This document shows positions 15,536 through 24,503 of a stretch of 59,120 bases of DNA, in pieces. The DNA comes from CAYUWG01 sp964448285. GTDB lineage: Bacteria > Bacteroidota > Ignavibacteria > SZUA-365. Made by a program: the position numbers and the translations under genes. The notes under the pieces were generated by a model that was given only the letters and a program-made list of their open reading frames with translations, ran no database searches and was not told the DNA's origin. Within the stretch, counting starts at the first letter, position 1, and the number at the start of each line of letters is the position of its first letter. The stretch is taken from the NCBI GenBank assembly GCA_964448285.1, contig CAYUWG010000018.1:1-59120 (forward strand). Direction: 5' to 3'.

Positions 15536-17491
15536 TTAACGAGCGAGAAGGATTTTCCGGGTTAGGTGTTTGTCTTTTGTTGAAAGAGTGACGAAGTAAA
15601 CACCTGAAGCGAGTTGATACCGCGATGCATCGAAGTCGATACTGTGCCATCCTGCGTTTTTCTCTTCGTTGATTATCGTACAGATTTCCTTGCCAAGGGG
15701 TGAGACAACTTTGATCGTGACGTGCTGCGTTGACGGAAGCCTGTATTCGATGTGCGTCGATGGATTGAAAGGATTGGGATAGTTGCGCAGTGCAACATCA
15801 TTTCCCTGAGTATCAGAGGGAAGAGAAACCACGCTGTCAGGGAGATATAATTTGGTAAACGTGACGGAGCGTTTCTTCATGCGAAGGAAACCGGCCCGAA
15901 GTGCGCGCGCTTCTCTCAATGCATCGGCTGAGAAACCTGCACTGACCATCTCAGAAATCGTCTGATCGACTCCGACTGTATCCCATTGTGCCATTGCGAG
16001 AAATTGTCTCAGACTAAGAATCCGGCGTCCGTATTCAGATAAGCCGTGTGTGTTTCGCAACGTTGAAACGACCTGAGATGCAGCCGGGATATCGTGTGCG
16101 TATGCATAGGTGTGAGCAAGCGCTTCCCGTAAAGCAGCTTTTCGAAGATTATTGGACGTGCTGCTGATTCTCGAGGAAAGAAAGGTTGCAAGACGCGACA
16201 TACAGGTTGAAGTGCTATCAGGATATCTTCTCGCTCTATCAAGTTCCATGTGCAAGAGGAATCGCCCAACAAGAGAGGTAATGCCATGCTGAGAAAACTG
16301 TGAGAGTACTTGGTCCATCAACCCATAAACCGGCAGGAGATTCCCTACACGGGTCATATTCGAAGCATCGCGTAAAGTCGAGCGAAGATTCAGCGGTGCA
16401 GCAGCTTTATTGAGCGTGAGGACAGGAGAGGATGTTCCGTCACCGGAAACGAACGGAGGAGAATAGACACGCGGTGCACCTGTACCTGATGAACATGCAC
16501 TGTCACAAGCCGGCACATCCGGTTCGTCGCATAGCGCATCACCATGTTCGATGACGGACGGAATACTCTGCGTGAAAAATCGTGATATCTGGTCAGGTGT
16601 AAGTTGTCCATACAACACCATTGGAGTGCATCCATCGGGCTGCTCCCCAAACCAATTACCTTGTATGAATACTTGTGTTTGAGTTGAGTCCGCATAAACC
16701 CGCTTTACCGTATCGACTGTATGGCTGATTCTGTTCCGTCCGTTCGATGATGTAAAGTTCGCGTCATTCAAGACACTTCCGCTCTCCACGACTATTTGTG
16801 CCTGATTCACCTGTAATGCGTTGGGGTGATTCGGACCATTTTCCGTAATCGTGTTTGCGCCATGGGAAGCGCCGTACCTTGGCTGCAAAACGAACTTCGC
16901 TCCATATGCACCGAACAAACCTCGCGCTTGATTATTTATGATGCAGTTCTCAAACAGATGGGACTTTGCAGTGTTCGTCGTTCCTATACCCTGAAAATTC
17001 CCGAACACTCTACTTCCATTGATGTTTAGGAAACTGCCGGCATTGGATATTCCTGTAAACCAGTTTTCTGAGATGCATGAATTGTCAATTGTAACCACCG
17101 ACATGACCAATGGCGTTTGCGAAAAATCCGCCTGAAGGAATATTCCATCGCCTCCATGAGTATTGACCCCTGGTTTCGAGCGATAAATCTTTGAGTGCTT
17201 AATTGAGTGGAGTGTATCCGTTGCTCCGTAGAAATGTATTCCTGATCCGTGCAAGGAATTCGGGTCCGTGTATATTTCGTTTACCGTACATCGATTCAGT
17301 GTGAGACGTGCAAGTGCATCACCGACGAAGATTCCAGCCCAGAGTTCCTCTTGAATTGCGGTAAATGTCGTGTGTGTTGCGGAAAAGAGATTGTACACAT
17401 CGCACGGGGCGCGAAGAGAATCAACCGGTTTGAATACCAATAACAGGGTAAGTCTTCCGTGCAGTGTGATCGAAGGAGCGAAGGAACCCAC
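15536..17491 (-). CDS. Beta-helix and T9SS sorting part of a frameshifted subtilase gene
   Basis: 651 codons open from GTG 17491. I take this as the 3' part of the protease gene starting at 19425, not as a separate gene. It has no signal peptide or ribosome site, and its first residues (GSFAPSITLHGRLTL) continue the protease reading frame sensibly once one base is added or removed near 17487-17489. The first ~250 residues look like a right-handed beta-helix (repeated short strands such as NGSRVFGNFQGIGT, NCIINNQARGLFG). A helical segment follows, then a T9SS sorting domain with NYPNPFNPSTHIEYRLPS and ending in KILLAR. The beta-helix probably binds surface glycans or forms a passenger stalk; that is inference from fold type. 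Confidence 0.75.
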   Translation of the reverse strand: MGSFAPSITLHGRLTLLLVFKPVDSLRAPCDVYNLFSATHTTFTAIQEELWAGIFVGDALARLTLNRCTVNEIYTDPNSLHGSGIHFYGATDTLHSIKHSKIYRSKPGVNTHGGDGIFLQADFSQTPLVMSVVTIDNSCISENWFTGISNAGSFLNINGSRVFGNFQGIGTTNTAKSHLFENCIINNQARGLFGAYGAKFVLQPRYGASHGANTITENGPNHPNALQVNQAQIVVESGSVLNDANFTSSNGRNRISHTVDTVKRVYADSTQTQVFIQGNWFGEQPDGCTPMVLYGQLTPDQISRFFTQSIPSVIEHGDALCDEPDVPACDSACSSGTGAPRVYSPPFVSGDGTSSPVLTLNKAAAPLNLRSTLRDASNMTRVGNLLPVYGLMDQVLSQFSQHGITSLVGRFLLHMELDRARRYPDSTSTCMSRLATFLSSRISSTSNNLRKAALREALAHTYAYAHDIPAASQVVSTLRNTHGLSEYGRRILSLRQFLAMAQWDTVGVDQTISEMVSAGFSADALREARALRAGFLRMKKRSVTFTKLYLPDSVVSLPSDTQGNDVALRNYPNPFNPSTHIEYRLPSTQHVTIKVVSPLGKEICTIINEEKNAGWHSIDFDASRYQLASGVYFVTLSTKDKHLTRKILLAR

Positions 17492-19425
17492 GCCTGTATA
17501 TTCGGAATGCCTTCCAGTGTCGTCCCCGGAAGGGTTTCCAGACGGGCGCTGTCGCCACTGTTGACATAGATTGCCCGCAGGCTGTCGCCCAACACGAAAG
17601 TACCGCTGTCGAAAACCACGACGCCGTTGATATTGATGACACGCTGCGGTGGACCGAAGGAAAAGTGACCGCCGTGCCGGAAGACGAGAGAATCATCCGC
17701 TTCGACCTGAAAGTCTTTCTTGAACAGGATGTTTGCGCTCTCGATAACTCCCTTTCCTTTCAGCGAAAGGGGATGCCGGATTTCAAGCAATCCATTCGGA
17801 CCGAATTCTATTTTCGCAATCCCCGAGTCTGAAAAGAGACGGATTACCGCAGTGCTGTCGATAATGATTGTATCTTCGATGACAAGCGTCGCACCGGGGT
17901 GGATTTCCAATGTCGTATGTGGAGGGAGAAGACGAATTGAATCCAACGTATGCCGGCCGCTGTCCCTCTCAAGTATGATAGCTTGACCAGGTTTGATTAC
18001 GGGAAACGTCGAGTCGATGTGCGTATAGACCGATGGTACATACAGGTTACGAACTGCTTTGTATGCGTTTACACGGCCATAGCCGTACTCCCAACTAAAA
18101 AGACTATCACCCATCGCGGACACCTTATCCGCGCTTAAGTGAAGAGTTTTACGTATTTGCAACGCACTAGATCGTGGGTTAATACTAAGTTTAAGCGCAG
18201 CAACTCCTGCTACTATTGGTGCTGATGCTGAAGTACCTGCAAATCTTCCCCGAGTATACCTCTCGACAGAATAGCCCAACGAATCTTGTGGTAATAAAGG
18301 ATCATACAAATCAGTAGTCCAAATATTAACACCAGGTGCCATAATATCGAGTTCATTCCCAAAGCAACTCTCCCAATCAAGGGAATGGTCAGGCTGCTTT
18401 CTTATGTCGCTTGTATCCGTTGCACCTACTGCAATAACGCCTTCATATTTTGCTGGGTAGAATATCTTTGTTGTACTACCAAGCTCAGAATTACCGGCGG
18501 ATGCAATAAATACCACATCGTAAAGCTCAACGCCCTTTTGAATTGCTGAGTCAATTGGATTGACGGGTACATTTATACCAAAACTCATGTTTATTATACG
18601 TGCACCCCAAGCACATGCAGAGTCGATAGCTTTTGCAGCAGAATAGGTGTTAATGACCTCTTCCCAGCGCCTGGAAACTGGGTTGTACTCCTTATTTCCC
18701 GCGTCAAAATGCATCAAAGAACACCCATTACCATCCCATCCGCCAGCTACTCCAGCTATTCCTTGATCACTATTTGTCTTTGCAGCAACTATTCCTGATA
18801 CAGAAGTACCATGCTTTGCGCTATCGTTAGGCATAGGATCATTGTCAGTGTCGCCATCAAGATCATTAAAATCAGCACCTATCCCTTGCCATAGATTCCC
18901 ATCAAGGTCTTCATGGTTGTACTGCGTGCCTCCATCTATTACCGCAACAATTATTGAATCATTGCCTCTGATAATATCCCATGCCAAAGGCGCTTTGATC
19001 TTAGGGAGGTACCATTGCTGATGATATTCAGAATCGTTTGGAGTAGCTTGAAGAGGGATTAATATATTGAACATTACATTCGTGAATTGCTTGCTATCTA
19101 AGAACTTTCCGGCAATAGTAAAAGGATCATAACCGACAGGTATTTTCACCTCGTACCAGCATCCAGCAACCCGATCTCCACTTATATTTAGTAAAGGTAA
19201 ATCGTTCGCTTGTAGTATATCCGATGTAATTGGACCGCAATCGTATCTTGTCAAAAGCAAAGAACGTACATCTACCCTTATTGCTGGCTTTTGGTCACTT
19301 AGAGTGAACCATTTATCATCATATTCTACATACGTAGTTCCTAAGAACGCCCTGATATTAGTTTGACTTAATAAGAGATTAGAAAATGCTGATAAAATAA
19401 TGATAACGCAATGCAATCGTACCAT
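17296..19425 (-). CDS. Subtilisin-like serine protease (S8), N-terminal part of a frameshifted gene
   Basis: Secreted protease. Signal peptide (1-20, ending LLLS-Q), a short propeptide-like region, then the S8 catalytic domain with Asp164 (VAVIDGGTQYNHEDL), His205 (KHGTSVSGIVAAK), an oxyanion AGN segment and Ser399 (FAGTSASAPIVAGVAAL). After about residue 450 comes a beta-rich stretch. Coherent sequence stops near IPNIQAW (about 17490), after which this frame gives composition-poor nonsense to its stop at 17296, while the overlapping frame carries on. The break lies at a GGG run (17487-17489), so it is either a sequencing or assembly indel or a disabled gene. ATG 19425 lies four bases after the stop of the upstream gene. 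The sequence is AT-rich relative to the flanks. Confidence 0.85.
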   Translation of the reverse strand: MVRLHCVIIILSAFSNLLLSQTNIRAFLGTTYVEYDDKWFTLSDQKPAIRVDVRSLLLTRYDCGPITSDILQANDLPLLNISGDRVAGCWYEVKIPVGYDPFTIAGKFLDSKQFTNVMFNILIPLQATPNDSEYHQQWYLPKIKAPLAWDIIRGNDSIIVAVIDGGTQYNHEDLDGNLWQGIGADFNDLDGDTDNDPMPNDSAKHGTSVSGIVAAKTNSDQGIAGVAGGWDGNGCSLMHFDAGNKEYNPVSRRWEEVINTYSAAKAIDSACAWGARIINMSFGINVPVNPIDSAIQKGVELYDVVFIASAGNSELGSTTKIFYPAKYEGVIAVGATDTSDIRKQPDHSLDWESCFGNELDIMAPGVNIWTTDLYDPLLPQDSLGYSVERYTRGRFAGTSASAPIVAGVAALKLSINPRSSALQIRKTLHLSADKVSAMGDSLFSWEYGYGRVNAYKAVRNLYVPSVYTHIDSTFPVIKPGQAIILERDSGRHTLDSIRLLPPHTTLEIHPGATLVIEDTIIIDSTAVIRLFSDSGIAKIEFGPNGLLEIRHPLSLKGKGVIESANILFKKDFQVEADDSLVFRHGGHFSFGPPQRVININGVVVFDSGTFVLGDSLRAIYVNSGDSARLETLPGTTLEGIPNIQAWVPSLLRSHCTEDLPCYWYSNRLILFAPRAMCTISFPQHTRHLPQFKRNSGLESSSVMHLHVSH

Positions 19426-19429
19426 CTTA

Positions 19430-21145
19430 CTAATAATCCTTTATGTTCATTCGTTGTATAATACCAGCCCAATTCCAATACAAGTAGCTACGTTGGTCGA
19501 CAATTAGGTTATTTCCAACGGTTGGAAGTCGCGTTAACACTCGATATTCACTTAGATCGAATTGGTTGACGAGTATAAATGCTTTATGGGGTGGTGTAGT
19601 TCTTGTAGCAGCAAAGACAAACAGATTGTTTCGTTGCGGGTTTTCGATGACTTCAAGTGCAAGAACTTTATATGACATAACTTTGATGTCATTGTGAGTG
19701 TACCAGGTTATTCCTCCGTCTCTCGTCTCCAACAAATCAAAGCGTGCATAAAATACATGACTCTTATTTTTAGGATTAAATGCAAGTGGGCCTGCTCTAT
19801 CGGTCCCTATATTGGTTCTAGGTACAGCGCCATAGTCACTATATATATTGAGGAAGGTGGTAATTCCAACTGCATGTGCTCCCCATTCCCAAATCTCTCC
19901 CTCAGAATAAGGGTTCCATCTCATGGCACCATAATTTGCAAAGATTCCTCTACTTCCCCTCAGCATTGTCCAAGAAATACCGGCATCGATCGATTTGTAA
20001 AGCGCAGCATCCATATATTGCGCAAGGACAATATTTCTTTTATGTGGTGATCTTTTTACAGTAGTAATAAGATTGAGTTCTAGCCCTGGATCAATAGTAT
20101 TTGTTATTCCACTATCAGCTCGCATCCAATTCTTACCACCATCTGTGCTTCGCCATACTGCAACAGCACTATCAAGATTCAGAACATTCCTGCCATAATA
20201 CGCAACGAGGATATCAGAGCCGCTTGCATCAACATCCAGAACTCCATCACCCATATTGGGTGTAGTGTCTCCCAATCCGAGATACTCCCATGGAGTGAGT
20301 TTATCGACATCCCTGCGCCAAAGCCCGTACTGTCCGGCACATACATATAAAAATGGATCATCCAAAAAAAGCCTACGGACTCCTTTGACGGGAAAGTTTA
20401 GATCCTCCCAGCCTCCATAATCCACAATGATCGTTACACTCGTGTCGCTCTCGAATGAATACGACAGGTCCGTTCGCGAAAGAAAACGCGGCAAAGCGGC
20501 TGTCGTGTCACGCACGTCGATAAGAACTTGCTGTAAGCTTGCGCTCTTCCCCAATCTTACAACATCTCCAATCCGCGTAAGGCCGGTCTTAGGTTTACCA
20601 CTTTGCCGTTCGCCGGAAAGCATGAGCCGCCCAGTGGCAATGCCATTCTTTGTCTGGAGAACGGAAACGTACGCACCTTGCGAAAGCTGCTTAGTTGCTT
20701 CGTCTCTTCCGTCCCAATCCACGCGATAACTCCCGGCTTCCAACTGCTGGCTTACCAGAGTCCGTACTTGCCGGCCAAGAAGGTCGTGTATTCTTAGCGT
20801 AACAGGCTCCCCGTGAGAGATTGAGAATGAGATGGTTGTCGAAGATGAAAACGGGTTTGGAAAGTTTGGATGAAGCGCAAAGTCCTTCACTGTCCCCATA
20901 GACTCGACGTTAGTGAGGAGGAATGTGAACCGGCCTTCAGAATCCGTCAAAGTGCGGAAATACTTTGTCGTGTCTTCCTGCAGTCGTAAGTGCACGATTG
21001 CATTGTGCACGGGAATGCTGTCGGTCGTGATGACGCGGCCATCCAACCGCCTTTGCGCTGTGGCAGTGCTGAAGAGGACTGCGATTACAAACGCTGTCGC
21101 AGTGAGGTGGAGAGTCAGTCGAAGAACATTGTGACAAGAAACCAT
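19430..21145 (-). CDS. Secreted BNR/propeller protein with an internal T9SS-type sorting domain
   Basis: 571 residues. ATG 21145 has AAGGAG eight bases upstream and begins a clear signal peptide ending TATAQ; longer in-frame starts lack both. Order: signal peptide; a short carboxypeptidase regulatory-like beta domain (RRLDGRVITTDSIPVHNAIV); then, at about residues 85-175, a module that looks like a T9SS sorting or FlgD-like domain (NFPNPFSSSTTISFSI, LRIHDLLGRQVRTLV, SQGAYVSVL). After it comes a propeller-like region with BNR/Asp-box motifs (VWRSTDGGKNW, YKSIDAGISW, LETRDGGITW) running to the C terminus. The usual order would put the sorting module last. First gene of the surface locus; it overlaps nothing and is four bases from the protease gene. 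Confidence 0.82.
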   Translation of the reverse strand: MVSCHNVLRLTLHLTATAFVIAVLFSTATAQRRLDGRVITTDSIPVHNAIVHLRLQEDTTKYFRTLTDSEGRFTFLLTNVESMGTVKDFALHPNFPNPFSSSTTISFSISHGEPVTLRIHDLLGRQVRTLVSQQLEAGSYRVDWDGRDEATKQLSQGAYVSVLQTKNGIATGRLMLSGERQSGKPKTGLTRIGDVVRLGKSASLQQVLIDVRDTTAALPRFLSRTDLSYSFESDTSVTIIVDYGGWEDLNFPVKGVRRLFLDDPFLYVCAGQYGLWRRDVDKLTPWEYLGLGDTTPNMGDGVLDVDASGSDILVAYYGRNVLNLDSAVAVWRSTDGGKNWMRADSGITNTIDPGLELNLITTVKRSPHKRNIVLAQYMDAALYKSIDAGISWTMLRGSRGIFANYGAMRWNPYSEGEIWEWGAHAVGITTFLNIYSDYGAVPRTNIGTDRAGPLAFNPKNKSHVFYARFDLLETRDGGITWYTHNDIKVMSYKVLALEVIENPQRNNLFVFAATRTTPPHKAFILVNQFDLSEYRVLTRLPTVGNNLIVDQRSYLYWNWAGIIQRMNIKDY

Positions 21146-21277
21146 CGAGTCGCTCCTTAATCGTTGGCATGACGGTAACAATAAGGATCGAGGAATGCAA
21201 ATTCCGGAACAACGGTTAGCCTGCTCCAGTCCGTGCATCCCGGTTCGCTCTTTGAGCCAACCCGCTGTTTGCAGTCG

Positions 21278-23047
21278 CTACTTCTTCACGAGATGAACCG
21301 TGAGCGTAACCGTCTCGCTTCCCCGTTTCACGACAACCGGCACGTCTTCTTCCGGTTTGTGCTGGCTGAGCGCGTTCATGTAATCGTAGATGTTCTTTAT
21401 CGTCGTGTTGCCGAACTTGATGATGACGTCGCCTTCCTTCAGTCCGGCTTTCTCTGCCGGTCCGCCGGGGCTTGTCCCCGAAATCCGAAAGCCTTCCTCC
21501 TGCCATCCGTAATCCGGTATCGTCCCGACATAGACGTTGAAGCCGCGCACCTGTTGTTCTTTCTTCTGCACCTTCGCGAAGGCAATCTTCTCCGACTCCC
21601 CATCGACTCGTCCGAGGATCTCCGCAACGTAACGCGTCACATCGTGCTGGCCGCGAAGGTTCAGCGTTTCGAAGTCGTCGGACGGGCGATGGTAATCGCT
21701 ATGCAATCCGGTGAAGAAAAAGAGAACGGGGATGTCCTTCATGTAAAAGGAAGAATGGTCGCTCGACCCCTGTCCATCGTCGATGAGTGCAAGCTGGAAT
21801 TTGTACGGCTCGTTGAGTTTCTCGACCAGAGCTTTCCAGAGCGGCGAAGTCCCGATTCCCTGCACGTGGAGCTTTCGCGTACTGTCCGGAAGCCGTCCGA
21901 TCATATCGAGATTGATCATCGCGGTGATGTTCGAAAGCGGTATGGTCGGTTTGTTCACCCAGTGTGCCGAGCCAAGCAATCCCATCTCTTCCCCGCTGAA
22001 TCCCATGAACACCATCGAATGCTTTGGCGGCTTCGCGGCGAAGTGTTGCGCTAATTCCAACATGCCTGCAGTACCGGAAGCGTTGTCATCGGCGCCGTTG
22101 TGGATCATCGGGGTTTCGCCTTTGTAGAGCGAGCCGGACTCTCCCCAACCGAGATGGTCGAAGTGCGCCCCGACGACGATGAACCGTTCCCGCGCCGCGG
22201 CATCACTCCCTTCCAATTTCCCGATGACGTTGCGCGTATTCTTTCGCACAAGCTCCACCGAAGCATCGACATCGACGTTCACGCCCGTCGTGAATGTGAT
22301 ATACTCTTTGCTCTTCATGCCGGAAACGAGCGAGTCGATCGTATAGTCTCTCTCTCTCACGATGTCGTCGGCGACCGCTTTCGAAATGCTCAGCACGATG
22401 ATGCCGGCGTTCGATGGCGAACCGTCGTAGCGTAATTCATAAAGCTCCTTCATCTCCGTATTGACGACGAGCAGCGCCCGTGCGCCGGCTTCACGCGCGA
22501 AGAGCGCTTTGCTCCGAATCGAAGCCATCGATGTGAACTCCGAATGCGGATCGTCGCTGCCGGGATGCCCGCTCACTGCGAGCGCGATACGTCCGTCAAG
22601 CTTTATCCCTGAGTAATCGTCGTGCTGCTTTTGTGGCGCTGAAATACCGTAGCCTACGAAAATGACTTCGCCGGTCGCAGTGCCGTTTGCGCTGAAGCTG
22701 AACGGCGTAAAATCTTTTCCGAGTGTCTTCGCCTCATCGTTCACAGCGACCCGATTGTTCTTCCCCAGCTCAACCCCCGTCACGACGTTGAACGACTGGA
22801 AGTAGCCGTCTTCACCGGCGGGCTTCAGTCCGTAACGTTTGAACTCGCGCGCGATGTATTCTGCAGCGACATCGTTCGCCTTCGTACCCGTTCTACGCCC
22901 TTCAAGCTCATCGGAGGAAAGCCACCTGACGTGATAGGACAGCTCATCGACCGTGATCGATGGAACGGATTTCTGTGGCGGTGGAGCGAGCGTCTGTGCT
23001 TGCGCAACAGAGACGAGGAGGAATGCAGATATGAAAATTCGTTTCAT
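21278..23047 (-). CDS. Secreted M28 metallopeptidase with PA insert and C-terminal PDZ domain
   Basis: Zinc aminopeptidase, probably periplasmic. 589 residues. The start is ATG 23047, seven bases after AAGGAG, and gives a signal peptide ending AQAQ. The M28 zinc ligands are visible in order: VGAHFDHLG (His), NGADDNASG (Asp), the catalytic FSGEEMGLLGS (Glu), INLDMIG (Asp), and a final His in SDYHRPSDD. A PA-like domain is inserted at about residues 120-240. The C terminus (about 500-589) is a PDZ domain with SPGGPAEKAGLKEGDVIIKF. No T9SS sorting domain. It follows the TolB-like gene by 14 bases, so the two are probably co-transcribed and may act together on imported peptides. Confidence 0.92.
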   Translation of the reverse strand: MKRIFISAFLLVSVAQAQTLAPPPQKSVPSITVDELSYHVRWLSSDELEGRRTGTKANDVAAEYIAREFKRYGLKPAGEDGYFQSFNVVTGVELGKNNRVAVNDEAKTLGKDFTPFSFSANGTATGEVIFVGYGISAPQKQHDDYSGIKLDGRIALAVSGHPGSDDPHSEFTSMASIRSKALFAREAGARALLVVNTEMKELYELRYDGSPSNAGIIVLSISKAVADDIVRERDYTIDSLVSGMKSKEYITFTTGVNVDVDASVELVRKNTRNVIGKLEGSDAAARERFIVVGAHFDHLGWGESGSLYKGETPMIHNGADDNASGTAGMLELAQHFAAKPPKHSMVFMGFSGEEMGLLGSAHWVNKPTIPLSNITAMINLDMIGRLPDSTRKLHVQGIGTSPLWKALVEKLNEPYKFQLALIDDGQGSSDHSSFYMKDIPVLFFFTGLHSDYHRPSDDFETLNLRGQHDVTRYVAEILGRVDGESEKIAFAKVQKKEQQVRGFNVYVGTIPDYGWQEEGFRISGTSPGGPAEKAGLKEGDVIIKFGNTTIKNIYDYMNALSQHKPEEDVPVVVKRGSETVTLTVHLVKK

Positions 23048-23061
23048 GGAGATGCTCCTTT

Positions 23062-24129
23062 TCAATCGACCCAATCGGCAATGAAGACGTTCGTATCGCC
23101 GGGTTTTCTGTTGTTTCTGTTCGAGCAGAAGATGAGCTTCTTTCCGTCCTTCGTGAACATCGGAAAGCCGTCGAACTCATGGAAGAACGTCACGCGCTCA
23201 AGCCCCGTCCCATCGATGTTGATGATGTAGAGGTCGAAGTTCCGTTTGTTCGTCGCGTCCATGTTCGAACAGAAGATGATGCGCTTGCCGTCGGGATGGA
23301 AGAACGGTGCGAAGTTCGCGGCGCCGTTGTTGGTAATCTGCACGATCTCCGAGCCGTCGGCGTTCATCGTATAGATTTCAAGATTGGTCGGGCGGACGAG
23401 ATTCTCGTTCACGAGGTCCTCGTATGCAGCAAGTTCTTCGTCCGACTTCGGCCTGCTCGCGCGGAAGACGATCTTCCTTCCATCCTGTGAAAAGAACGGA
23501 CCGCCATCGTAACCCTTCTGGTGAGTCAGGCGCTTGACATCGGAGCCGTCGAGGTTCATCGTGTAAATCTCCGGATCGCCCGACATTGTCGAGGTGAACA
23601 CGATCTTATCGCCGACGGGTGAAATGGTCGCCTCTGCGTCATAGCCCGGCGAGGCGAAGAGTTTTTTGAGATTGCTTCCGTCCTTGTCGATCGAATAGAT
23701 ATCGAACTCGGGGTAGAGTTTCCAGACATAGCCCTTGCTGCGATCCGGCGGCGGCAGGCAATCGTCCGCATGCGCCTCAGTCGATGCGAATATCAATTGC
23801 TGTCCGTCGGGAAGAAAGTACGCGCACGTCGTACGCCCCTTCCCTGAACTGATGCGCTTCAATTCTTTTCCGTCGATAGTCATCGAATAGATCTGGTCGC
23901 ACTCCATTCCGGCGTACGTTGCCTGAAAGCTGAGGTACCGCTCGTCGAAACTGAGATACGCTTCAGCATTCTCACCGCCGAACGTGAGTTGCCGAATATT
24001 CTTCAAGTGCTTCTCTTGCGGGAGCCTGAGTGAATCGCTGTCGTGTGATGGTGAACTCATCCCAACAAAAAGTGGAAGAGTGCTGAACGTTAGGATAAAG
24101 ATTGTCGAAAGGATTGCTCGATACGGCAT
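23062..24129 (-). CDS. TolB-like beta-propeller (PD40 repeats), secreted
   Basis: 355 residues with an N-terminal hydrophobic signal segment (ILSTIFILTFSTLPLF). About six repeated WD40/PD40 blades follow, of the form FSxDGxKIVFxSxxxGDxEIYTMNxDGSxxxxLT (for example DPEIYTMNLDGSDVKRLT and DLYIINIDGTGLERVT). These propellers usually mediate protein interactions in the periplasm. The gene immediately precedes the M28 peptidase on the same strand (14-base gap), and TolB-like/peptidase pairs are common in this group, suggesting a substrate-recognition partner. ATG 24129 has only a weak GGAAG upstream. It is not TolB itself: no TolB N-terminal domain and no tol-pal genes nearby. Confidence 0.82.
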   Translation of the reverse strand: MPYRAILSTIFILTFSTLPLFVGMSSPSHDSDSLRLPQEKHLKNIRQLTFGGENAEAYLSFDERYLSFQATYAGMECDQIYSMTIDGKELKRISSGKGRTTCAYFLPDGQQLIFASTEAHADDCLPPPDRSKGYVWKLYPEFDIYSIDKDGSNLKKLFASPGYDAEATISPVGDKIVFTSTMSGDPEIYTMNLDGSDVKRLTHQKGYDGGPFFSQDGRKIVFRASRPKSDEELAAYEDLVNENLVRPTNLEIYTMNADGSEIVQITNNGAANFAPFFHPDGKRIIFCSNMDATNKRNFDLYIINIDGTGLERVTFFHEFDGFPMFTKDGKKLIFCSNRNNRKPGDTNVFIADWVD

Positions 24130-24230
24130 AGCTTCCAGAGGATGTTTGTGGAAAAATCATCGGTCGATAATACGATGATCTCCGGGATAGTCAGAATGAC
24201 GTGAGTCAGATTTGAAAATGAAGCAAGAAT

Positions 24231-24488
24231 TCAGAGGGAGGCTTTGTTCGATCGGTGCATGTAGTCGATAAGCGATTTGATCGAATTCGCCGTATGCTCA
24301 GGACATCGAGTCGGCTTCACGTGTTTGGCGAGACAGAGTTTTGTTGCAACGTTCAATTGGTACTCACCGAAATACTCCGGTCTCTCGTGCACCATTCGCT
24401 GAAGAAAATCCAATTCCTCTTTTGTCAAATCGGAAATCTCTTTATCAGCGAGAGCGCTGATGTATTCCGGTACCTGTTCTTCATTCAT
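24231..24488 (-). CDS. Small protein after ECF sigma factor, candidate anti-sigma factor
   Basis: 85 residues, no membrane segment. It starts at ATG 24488 (CGGAG seven bases upstream), 15 bases after the sigma gene stop, so the two are almost certainly co-transcribed. The layout resembles soluble zinc-binding anti-sigma proteins: a helix with EYISALADKEISDLTKEEL, a short loop, then a long helix. However, the classical HxxxCxxC zinc motif is replaced by HERPEYFGEY. Instead there is a spaced set C52, H56, C62, H65 (C-x3-H-x5-C-x2-H) near the C terminus that could bind metal. Function is inferred from position and size; I cannot assign a family by sequence alone. Confidence 0.65.
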   Translation of the reverse strand: MNEEQVPEYISALADKEISDLTKEELDFLQRMVHERPEYFGEYQLNVATKLCLAKHVKPTRCPEHTANSIKSLIDYMHRSNKASL

Positions 24489-24503
24489 GCTGTGACTCCG
24501 GCT

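Noticed and set aside
17296..17491. Programmed ribosomal frameshift in the subtilase gene
   Set aside because: No slippery heptamer or downstream structure was seen; a one-base indel at the GGG run is simpler.
24140..24165. TTTTCCACA-like site upstream of the TolB-like gene
   Set aside because: A lone variant box without companions, not enough to call.
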